Positions 32,122-44,100 of a DNA stretch of 64,000 nucleotides are shown in pieces (within the stretch, counting starts at the first letter, position 1; each line of letters starts with the position of its first letter). The position numbers and the translations under genes were made by a program. The notes beneath the pieces were generated by a model, which saw only the letters and a program-made list of their open reading frames with translations, was not told where the DNA came from and made no database searches. Origin of the DNA: Nereocystis luetkeana. Its lineage: Eukaryota; Sar; Phaeophyceae; Laminariales; Laminariaceae. The DNA lies in assembly GCA_031213475.1 (NCBI GenBank), contig JARUPZ010000009.1, positions 8,527,601-8,591,600 of the forward strand, written 5' to 3'.

Positions 32122-35100
32122 CTGACCGCTGCCAACCGAATATTATCTCCGTCCATCTCGCTTCGCTTCGTGCATGTATAGGACGGGGTAACGATTGGAG
32201 TCATCGCCACCACATTGTATACGGAGACCCCACTTGTCTACATGTATCTATCTCGCCCTGTCCTACACATAGAACCAGCAAAACGCAATGGTCATATGGC
32301 CTTCTCCGCAAAACGACACAACGCACCCACAAGTTCCATATACCCCTTGCGTAATGCATACGTACTTTCTGCGAATGTGTTGACCGTGTTTCTCACCGCA
32401 AGCGCCAGGGTCAATATCGCGAATTTCGCAGACGTTCTTCAGCGGGCAGCATACCTCGCCAATGCTCGTATTGCATTCGTTGTCGTCCGTGCAAGCTGTG
32501 CGAACGAGGTAGAACGAGGTAGAATGAAGTAGAACGAGTTCGTTACCGGGCACGCGTCGAGAGCAAACCCAGCGACGGATTCAGCAAATTGTCTAGAGGA
32601 CGGAAGCACGCGCTGTAGCTTTGCAAGTGGAACATACTTGCGGTCACGCCCACTCGTTCGCACGTACTGAGCCGTCCGAACCTCTTGTGGACTTAACTGC
32701 AATACATCTAGAGGAAAGAGGTGGAGCGTGACCAGCATGGAAATAACATATCTCAAATAATAATTGTATGATATAAGAGTGCCGGAAAGGCAAGCGAAGA
32801 TAATTGAAATGCGCACGGATACCGTGTAACGTTTACAGCGCCCGCTTCATCTCATGTTGTGTGCAAATACGCTATCAACAATACCAGTGAAGCGAAAGCC
32901 AAGGTGGTGGGTTGAAGACATCAACCGAATCGGCGGGTGTCCAGGCCGTGGAAACGGACGGGGGGGGGACAAGAGCTGGACACACAAACTTCACTCCCTG
33001 GCGGCCTTGAGCCCACTCTATATCTTCAACGGTCATATCACGTGCGCCATAAACACAAGAGACAATTTTCGAGTGACACCGGTCGTGGTGGGTTGGAACA
33101 CACAGTCGCATACCCTTTAGCGACAGTCGTTGAACTACGAGGCAGTGTCGACAAACGAAAATGGGGCCGGCGCATATTTTTGTTGGGATATATGATGTCG
33201 TCAGGCGTAGCGGCGTGGGGGAGCAGGGTTCGGACGTGACACATCTGGGCACGGTTTCCATGAATGCTGCCTGCAGACACCAGGTTTGTGTTTCGAATCC
33301 TGTACGTTTGTGTTCCGTTCGTCATGTTCTATCCGACTCGGGACATCGAGATTGCATTCATTTCCGTACCGTTATTGAGGTGCGAGTCATACTTCAGTCC
33401 ACATGTCTGTATTTATATGGTGCAGACTTCTTACATCGGAGGTGTTTTACGATAGAGGTATCACGCTTGAGGGAAAACGTGTTCAGCCGCCACGGGATCA
33501 TCACTCGTCGTCAGTGTGAGGATGAGTACGTAAGTCGTACTCTATATTGTTGGGCATAGTGGGTACGTACACGTACGAAACGCGGCGTGTAGCATCCGTC
33601 GTATCCAAATATTTGCACCGGTTGAACTCCGCAGTATACCGGTAAGAGGAAATATAGGCCTCAGCCAAATTAGGGTGTACCCCCCCCTTACCAGGAACGC
33701 ACTTGTAGCCCACATCCCCCGGAGTACATATTTCATCCGCACCACACGAAACAGCGGCAGGTGGAGTACACACTGTCGAGCAATACACGGGTTTGTCGAG
33801 GACGTGAGGGTTCATGTATAAAGGATATTGTAAATTAGATTCAAAACCGTTGGGCGTGGTAGAATCATCACTTCACCGTTAAACCGGGCAATCCAATTGA
33901 TGCACAACCGTCAAAACAGCCTGATCCCACTGGGTGACGCGAAGTCAGGTCCCCGACTACGCAGTAGACACCTAACGGGCGTGTGTAATGTCTGCTGACG
34001 TCCTCGACTTGGTCGTACGAGTTGGGCGTCCCAACCCTACCACCCCGACTGGTAGCAGCTTGGGCCATTCTCACACACGGTGGAGAGGATGGGTGGTGCA
34101 TCAAACCTATGCTCTTGATGCAATCAGGAACCTCATCTCTCACCCTGACCCCGACGTCGAAGGAACATGCTCGTCCAAAACCGGCTCTGAACCTAATACA
34201 CTGGTAGCAGGATCATACTGACATGGGCACTCACTGTAGTTCGTCTGAGGCGCCCTACCGGTCAGAAAACAACGAGTGAAACAGGTGCACACCTCTCACC
34301 GCGGGTTGAGTCGCGGGAGCAGACTATCGACCTCATGTTGGAACGACGACCGTACAGTCATACCCATTGACTATGATGACAAGAGTTCTATGTACACCCG
34401 TTCGACCGCGCACATTCTTACCGCAATTGTCGGCTGTAGCTGGGAATCCCAGAGATATAGGGCTAGAAGCGTGACTAAGGCATATTAACGGGGTGTATGG
34501 AGGGGAGGGAGGGACGGGAGGGGGCGGGGGGGGGGAGAGGTTAGAGGGGAAAAAATGGTTTCGTGCCGACAGGACGAGTTCCCAGCGCCTCTTGTGACTC
34601 GTGCTGCGATAGTAGCATCTCTTTCTGTTTAAACTAAGTTCTGACGGCTGGGGTTCTGAAACAAGATACTCCCCTGTATTGTTATTGTTTTAGAAACAAA
34701 ATCGGTACAGGGCTAGTCCATCGGATTGTGCATCTCGGAGTTAGCCGCGCGCAATTTCCAAAATCCGTTGCTCTCGGTGACATGACAGAACCTCTCGTGC
34801 GAGATGCCTCAAACAAAATCAAACCAAAATGTGGATGCACCCCTCTAGTACGGGGGACCATAGTTAATAGGAACGAATATTGTTGGTAAAAATGATAAAA
34901 AATATAAAGGTTTTTATGTATACCATAGGCCCTATTAGCTATGGTCCCCCGTAATAGCGTAGCATACGTCTAGGTGTTACCCACACCCGGACTCCAAGTC
35001 ACACGGATACTACGTGTCTCCTTTGTCTGAAATGAACGATCATGCACACGAGGAAACAACAAGGCAAACATAGCGGGCCTCGAATAATCTACTCAAGCTC

Positions 35101-38100
35101 TACGGACACAGAAACCCCTCGCAGACTACTTACGTGACAGTGGGAACACACTGTAGGTTCGGGTTCCCATTCAGGTCCCTGCACGAGCAGACGACGGTTC
35201 GGGCACGGAACAAAAGGAGGGGAAACGCTAAAACTTAAACGCGAGAATGCCAAACCCATCCACCGCCATGGTGACGTGGCCGTAACGACTGCATGTGCTG
35301 AGTAAGAGTCGCTGCGTCCATCCATGCCTTATTGGCGACTCGCGTGTGATGGGTACGAGGCATAGGTGATCAGAAACACACCCATGAACGTCTCCAGACC
35401 GTGGCCGACTGGGTGCCGTGCTTTGTCTCGGTCAGCAGGGGGTAGTATGTATGACACAGTAGGTTTTGCAACAAACTGACGCGATATATATTATCTCTCC
35501 GTTCTTGAAAAACAAAGTGCCATCGTGGCCTACCGTAAGGAAACGATCAACAGAGGCCAGACCGCGGCGCATCTGCGGTGGGTGTTTTTCCCGTCTCTGG
35601 CCCGCATTAGCTCTGGGGTTGGGCCAGGGGGTTTGAAAGAGTTTTGACTGGGTTTACCGCCGTTCGTCGAACGCACCACGAAGGCTTTCAAAGACCGCAC
35701 AAACATGAACCAATGAAGAATACTGACCACTAGAGAAGTACATTATCCCAAGGCATTACGACGGGCACAACAGTGGCCACGTTGCGCCTGTCAACACTTC
35801 GCAATCCAGTTAGAGCACTGATGCACCCTGCCATAGAAGTGCATCTCCCGCTGTAGGTTTTGAAGCTCCTCGTTTTACAGAACTCTAGACCGTTCGCCAA
35901 AAACTTTTTATCCAGAAAAACCAGAACGGTGAACCCGGTGGAACAATCCCATGTCTTAGAGCGATTTTCTTGAATACACTACGGGAAAATATCGTTTTTA
36001 CCAGCGAAATGGCGTACCTCCTGGGCTGAGGGGGCATACATTCGGAAATACCTTTGCCGCACAACCGTGTCCACTTACAATACATGAATTTCCAAGGAAG
36101 ACCCGATATCCTCGAAAATCCCGGCAGGAAGCGTCGTCAGAGCGTTGTTGTCAAGTTTCCTGATGAGGCGAATTGCGGAGGAAGCGACGCATAGGGGCAG
36201 GACAGAATTGGGTGTGTAATATCTTCGCCTCCATCTCCTCTATATATATAGGTAGGGAGGCCCTTCAGGCGTGCTTGGTCACTAGTACCTCTCCTCAGAG
36301 CCCACGAACTGTAGGGCGAAGCTTCTGCGACACCCGTATTGACGCGGTTTATGTTGGAGGTTGCAACGCTTTGCCTCCGGTGGCTCGGTTCACGCCTCTG
36401 AAGATATATATGCAGTCAAAAAATGAAACGTGAATCACCCGAAACCTGAGGTTCATAAAAGCGAAAAGTGCAACTCGATGAGCAGTCCCAGAGGTAAGGG
36501 GACCCACAAAAAAAATCGCAAAACAGAACAGCAATGGATTCCCACCACCCATGGTTCAAAACGCTCGGTCAAACCAGAACCTGTTCCCGGTCAAAACGCC
36601 TGACCCCTATCGTAACACGCCTGAGTCCCTGTATTGGTGGTGATTCCAGGGGGATAACATGTTTTCCCAATCTCGGGTGAGTGTTACGCCACCGCAAGTG
36701 TGGTACTGACGCTACTCCCGTCCAGCGAAATCGTTGTAAAAGTTGTTTTCTCATTGATTCAAAGATCGTCACGCGTGTTCGATCTGATGTTGCGTCATTG
36801 CCGCTCCCACTAAAATACTTTCATCAGATCGACAGTGAAGCGAACGCCCGGTAACCTGGATGAGTTTACCCCAAACAAGACGGGTACGTGAGGCGGAGGA
36901 AGTAATCACATACCCCATTCGTCAACCCCGTAGCATGTGCCGTAGCGAATCGCCTGTACCCTGTCTTGAGCGTTTCCACTCACTAACCGACGAGGTAAAC
37001 CCCTAAGAAACTGTACGAATTTTCCACCGCTCGCTCAAACCCGTGCGATCTGATCTCATCAAACGACCGTTACCCACTCCGGCCCCCTCCTACGCCTGAC
37101 GTGCGAGGACCACATCCCGTGCAGGTTTACAGGCCTACCATGAGTATTCAGCATCTGCGAGTGTTAGTCTTGCAGATCTGTGGGACAACCGCCTCGAAAC
37201 GAGGCGTTCTACGATGGAGATCCACCCAAATGTTTCTGAAGCTCCTCACCTACGGCGCTCCGTACCGCACCCGAAACCTGGCTCCAGCATTAATTGAAAT
37301 TGCATTCCGATGGATAACCCCGTGGCCCAAGTAAAAAACAAAGTCATGTTTTGAAACAAGGTTGGCATTGCGACGATTTCGGGCTAAGGAGCCCCAATAC
37401 TTGGAAAATAGTTGAGTCGAAATGTGCTACATCTATCGTAGAACGCGCCGAACTGCTGTTTGGTTTTGAGGACCAACCTATTTGAAGTTTAAGCGTATTG
37501 TCACCAAAAACGGGACTGCCGTCCGCGAAGGGTTAACTGAAAATAACGATCGCTACGACGATGGCCCGGCGGGCAGCTAGCCCAGGCAACACCCGAACCG
37601 TTGCAACGTGCCCTCTCTCCATTGACGAATATGCCCAATACCGTTCAGTTTGCTCACAGAATTTCTAAAGCCGCGAGACCCGTGAAGGCGTCCACGGGTA
37701 AGCTAGACAGCGCGTTGTCGTTCAGTTCCCTGATAGATGGAACAGCCGGGACGGGAGAAGCGAAGCAGTGGGCATCGGAAACAATACATGTCACCTCGCC
37801 TCAGAGAGGCGGTGTTTTGTTTTTTTCAGCGGCCCCTCGCACCAGGACCTCAGCACGCCTGCCGAAACGTGACCTCGAAGACGTTCGCGTGCTCAACTCG
37901 GCCGACGTTTCTTCCCACTAGCCTTACAACCAGTACGCTACTGATAAGACATGACAACACGCTACCCGGCCGTTGTTTAGGTGTGCAGAGCCAGCAGTCA
38001 TAAAACGACCTACCAGGGTACCAGGTATAAAATAGCAGTATACCCATGGCGTTGAAAGATCCACAAGAAGAATGCTACTGTAGCACGGGATATTATGCCC

Positions 38101-41100
38101 TGTGCATGCTCGGTCGTGCCCTTAATACTGTAGGACAAGAGGGTGTGGTGTTCGTGAGTTTTGCTGGGTACCAGGAGGGGGGTTAATTTTGTGTAGGCGT
38201 TGTTCACGGAATACTCCTTTTCAGCGTGATCCGAAAATACTACTACCAGGGTACATAGTAGGCAACGTCCCCTCATGCACTGCCGCAAACGCGAGCGAAC
38301 ATTTAATAGGAAAAAATCACGACCCCCGGTGACTTGACACCGATTTATGTCTGGCGAGGTATTATGATGTGCAGGCCTAACCTGTACGTGGGCGTGAGAG
38401 GCAGCGAATCTCCCCAAGGTTTTACTTATCCCCGCCAGCCACGGCTGTCGACACGATCGGCAGGCCACCGGGTGGGAACTGGGTACGCAACTTCGAGTCT
38501 GGCCAAAAGGTCATCACTCTTTTATGTAGATGATTCACACCGCAACACACATCCATTCACTGATTGATTGCTTTGACCGAAAACTTGATTGACCCACTTG
38601 ATGCCAGTTTATCACTGATGCGCCACGACCATCTCCGATACAGGCATAGCCTACCGAGTACAAACGTAGCAGGTGGTGGTCACTCGGATAAACGATACAT
38701 CCACAACTATGCCCATACTTGGACTCTAAATGCAATCAGTGGCGGTCCAGCCCCGAGCGACTCAATAGACGACCGACTCGTTCAGTCTCATCCGATCGTG
38801 ATTTATTTGATTGCCAGCCAAAGACACAGCCGACGCCAATAGAGAAACGCTTACACGACAGTACACGCACGTCTCCCTTGGGTACTCACAGTTGTTCCAG
38901 CCAGCCAAAGCCGAGAAAATGTTTGAGGGAAGGGTTTCCAGAAGGTTGTTGTCGATCTCCCTGGTATATCGCAACGGGTAAATCCAGAACAGAAAACGCG
39001 GTTCAAGTTGCCGTCGCGGGGACCAATGGTGAAGAATACCGCGTCTTAGGATGTCCGCCGATGCAACGACAAGACACGAGCTTTCGTTCTCGTGTCATAC
39101 CGTCTGTGCAGGGTCGATGCAAAAAAAATGTTCACAATGTCAGGATTATTCTGAGATACTGATGTAAGCGCTGCCAATAAGAGCGGTAGATCATTGTCCT
39201 CGAACAGTGTCGACGATACCTTGCTACCGATTGCGGTCGCGACATTTCGATCAGGTCCAGCATTGTCTGCATCTGAGCGGAGGACGACGGCGTGCGCTGC
39301 TGCTGCCCCCCGTTTGCATGCTGCGGGTTCCCTTCGCGGCCTATTGTTGGCAGAGGACACGGCCGAACGTGTCTACCCGAATCGCCGCTAACCAAAACTC
39401 CAGATACCTCGGCTTGAGGGTACGTATGTTTTGGGTCAGTACCGCGTCATAATCGAAAAAATATATCAACTGTCCGTATATTGTGCCGTCCGTTCTGCAC
39501 GTGAGCACGGTGAACAATATATTCGCCTGATTGAGAGCGAAGTATCTGATTGAGAGCGAGAGCCAAATAAATTGAAATTTCGGGTCCAGACGCCTCTTTA
39601 ACTTGCCATTTCTTGGTAAGTAGGGGACGGGCTATTCCAAGAAGCGGCGCAAATTGAAGGTCTCGTCAGCAGCGTCGCGAGCATATGCGTGTCATCGTCA
39701 TCGAATGCTGCAGCTAGGAGCTAGACAAGTTGCTAGATTTCCTCAGATTGGCTATTCCTGCCTCAAACTGTTTCGCCTCGGGCGGTGGGCCCTACTGTAG
39801 CTTCTTCTCCCGGCTGTAGCTCCACAACGAGAGACTCCCACACGATGACCAGGGTAGCGGCTTGAAGCTACGGGCTAGCCCTTCAAGTCAAGCTACACAG
39901 CAAGCTCCACCTCTCAGCGGTAGTCCGGCTACAGCGTATCGCGCAATCTCGCTCTCAATCAGATAGTACGCTCTCAATCAGGCGAATATGTTGTTGGTGG
40001 CTGTTTCTCACCTTGTCTGACTTTTGCAATGAAACCGTAACCCGTTGAACCTTGCCCCCTCCGGACACAACCGAGCGGTTTAATGGCACTCGACCTTGAC
40101 ACAGGTGGCCCGGCTACGACCGAGGGCGTCTTCCACGGCGGGGGTGGAGAAGCTCACGTATCCGCCTTTCTTCACTTGGAGAGATCAATACTATCATTCA
40201 GACACTCTATAATCTTATACTATATCTATCTGCTATACCAGGGGAATGGGTTTCCAGCGATATTGTGGAGGCCGGTCAGTCTGATAGTAGTTATCCTAAA
40301 AGAGCCGCCACCCTCCTCATAAAATTGCACGCATATAGAGAGCGCTTGGGCAACGTGCACGACTGCCGTGCCGAGATACTCACAGGTGTATCAGCGACCC
40401 CACAGCAGAAAATAGCGTTTGTGGAAGGGTTGTCAACTGGTTCTCGTTGATCTCCCTTGTAGGTTGCCAAAAAAAGCCGAAAGCGTTCACGAGTAAATAC
40501 CGAAAATCAAAGCGTACATCGAGCAGCCGTTTTTCGGGAAGGGGAGTTAGCGATACCTTGAAAAGCATCGTGGAAAACATCGACGAGTCGGGGGCGGGAG
40601 GGCGTAACTGCGGGTGTACCGTCTTCGTATAACACTAATATAGACATGGCACTATCACGCACAAGATGCACTGATCTACGTCTTTCATGAAGTCTCAAAT
40701 TATGTCTCGAGAAGCGTGCAAAGCTCCGTTTCGACTGTTTTGTTTTCTATCACAGCTAATGCCGAAAATATTTTTTTTCTTACACAACCACCATGCCTTC
40801 AGAGTCAGCCTCACGATATACCTCGAGGTAGCCTGAGTGCCCTGAAAACGTTGGATCGGTGACATCGGCTAACTTCAGTGGTGTTTGTTGGACCACGTAC
40901 GTCTCTTGGGCGATGTGGATGTCTACTGTGCTCGTCATGTGCTGCAGAATTAGTAGAAGAGTTAGTGCCGGATTTTTTCGGGGGTGCTAAAGATGTTTCG
41001 TTTCACATCGTGATCCACTCTCACGTGTAGGCGCTTCATGATTTTCGATGCCGAGCACTACTGTCAGCATGTCATCAACTGGTGCTGCGTTTGACGATAC

Positions 41101-44100
41101 TAACCTGAAAGAAGTCTCAAACCCTTGAAAGGGCAGATACAGTACCAGGGGCTAGAAGTAGCTACCAAACCAAACATTTAGGCAATTACACTCTCAATCA
41201 AAAGTCAACGTTGGGTAGCTCTTTTTTAGTAGTCGAGCAAGAGCCCCCTGAGCGAGAGATATGCTAGCGCTCATGAGGGTAACCATTTCCCGGAAGCGCG
41301 CCCATACGGAACACTCATTTTCAACATTTTCGTTACGTGCGGCTAGCTCCGAGTCGTCCGGCCTGTTGGAAGGCACTGCAACCAAGAGGTTCGAAAACAC
41401 ACACGCTCCGTACGAGAGCAAGGCAAAGAGGTAGATGGAGGTGTACCCCGTGGAGGGAGGTTCACCAACAGCTACATCGGGCGCCCGAGGTTCGACACAG
41501 GCCTCATCATTGTCAGTCTGGTGCAATCATGAGATACTCCCAACACCGTACGTAGCACACGCTATAATGATTCCTGGAAATAAATGTCGCTCTCGACCCA
41601 GCTCACGGCAACCAGGCACCACCTACTACTGCAAGACACATTGGAAATTGTGCGTGAATCGAGAAAATTCTATCAGTAAGCTCAAAACGTCCATTCTATT
41701 TGTTTGCATCAGCAGCTGGTAGCGGTTGATCTCCCTGAGAAGCGACAGCTAGAAGAGATGACACAGGAGGAAGAAGTTGAACGGCGAGTTCCGACGGAGG
41801 GGTCACGGCCATCATCTGCACACGATATATAACACGTACGTAAACAGAGGGTACTCAACCTGTCTGATTGGGTTCGGTAAGCCATACATACCCAAACCTA
41901 CAGCAGTACTGCCATGGATCTGTGCAACATCCACTCAACTCATGCCCCCCTCGACCACTAGCTACGGCACTGCATGCACCATTGGTTACCGGAGCGAGAT
42001 ACGTACACCATTCGAACACGGATCACATTATATAACGAACCGAATCTTTTTCGCGCTGTGGACATATAATTGGACCTCCATATATGTGTATTCGGGTCTA
42101 CCGGAGGGTGCACCGTGTCACACTTGTATGTCCTTCTGGTCAGCGTCCTCTAGACGTGGTGGATAGTCGACATGGAGACACATATTCGCTTCGAGCGGTA
42201 CCCAAGATCAGCGACACTTTTTGAACACCCACCCACGGAAAATACAAAAACCGAAGATCGCTGCTGCGGGGGAAACATAATAAATAGGACCAAATAGTAT
42301 TAGTAATAAAAGCTAAATATATCGGTTTTCGTATGACATTGTACCGCTGGTCTTAATTGCTATGGTCCCCCGTTGTAGGTCTTAAAACCCTTTTTGAACC
42401 ACACTCCCGTATGTGGGGGCAAAACAGTCTAAATGTAAGTAGTTTGTCCCCAAAACGGGACTGGAGTCCTAAAAGGGTTAATGGTTGCCGTGCGAGTACC
42501 GGTACTGCAGTGACATCTGCGTTGCTAGATCTGGCGAGTGTCATAAAACGTTTTCGCCGCTCGGATCGTCGGTACGGCAGCGCAACGTTTCCCAGGCACG
42601 ATCTCCAAATGCAAATCATAGCCAGAGACAACGGAATGGTTGGCGTCATACTATACTGTTCGCCTCCAATGAATGGTTGCCCACATTGGAGGCGTGTAGC
42701 ATGCTACCCGACTAGGTGCGCTTGAGATTTACCGAGTCTCTTCGGTCGAGGAAAGTCCGTGGCCTCCCCCAAACACTGTCGTTCGATGAAAATGTAGCTT
42801 CGACCGCACGAGACAACCTCCCCCCCTGGCCTACTGAAGATACTGATGAAAGGGTTTTCGTGCATAACAGGTAGGGTGGGATGCTGAGTAGTTTATCAGT
42901 CGACGACTCCTATTTCGAGCTGTTTTACGATAAACGTTCACGCGAAATACTCTTGAGGCTCCTCACGAAGGAGCCCCATAGCCTCACCCGAAAGAAAGCT
43001 GACTGCAGCGAAAACCTAATCGCCTCCCCACGAATAGTTCCACGACCCAACTATACAAAACCGGTCAATTTTTCAAAGCGTATTGGCGTTCCGACGATGT
43101 CGGGTTGAGAAACGCCGTCATTCATAAACCATATTTTGCGGAAACGTGCTATCACTGTCGTGCAACGTGTCTTGCTAGTCAGTCCGAAACATTTGCCTTG
43201 GAAGGAAAAACAAATATCACCCTTACCGTAGGGCGCGTCGCACATGCATGCGCAACCGAGACTACAAACCCTTTTCTTTGAGGGACACTCACAGTCTCGC
43301 CAAGGACCCCGTCACCGCGAAAAGAGTTTCCGGAAGGTCCTCCAGCTTGTTGTCGTTGAGGTCCCTGGTTTAACATCGAGAGCGAACGCAAGGATGCGAT
43401 GACGAAACCATGCACCCGGGCGCGACAATCGTCGAGTCTCCTCACACTCCACAGGCGTGTCCTCGGCCCGACGACTCGAACAAAGGGGGGCCGACCGCAC
43501 TAATCGCACCTATATCGTGTTTTGTGCCAGCAGTATGGTTCTTGGACGCTGCGTCTGGTGGCAGTATTAGTTTCTTAACTATCGGGCTATATACGGGTGC
43601 ACGTGACTCGAAGTTGGTGGAGCTGCCGACAACGGTGCGTCAACTTTTTTTTTGAACGTGCTGAGGGCCAAAACGGGCGTCACGGATCCTCCTCGCACCC
43701 TCATCGGAACCGCCTTGCCGCAGATATCAGGACATGTCCGGATGTGATCCAGCTGGGAGTGAATCGAAGAATCCGCTCGACTGGTTTTGCCGCGACGTGC
43801 GGTACTGGCAGACCGCCGACAAAATATTTATCGACAAAACCGACTACACCAGCGGTTTGCCGTATCGTATGGTATTCGAAAGAAAAATCTGCGAAGAGTT
43901 TCTCAAGGGACCCAGGCGCCGCACAAGCTACAGGTGCACGTACGTCTTTGCGGATTCGGCGCGTCATTCGTCATCCACGTCTGCAGGTGAAGCTTTCAAT
44001 TGTTGATTTAGTGGCAGCAACAACACGCGGAACACATTGCGAAACTCGTTTCGGGGCAAAACGCTGCTCGAATGCGATGACGTCATCTGCCGCTGATGCA

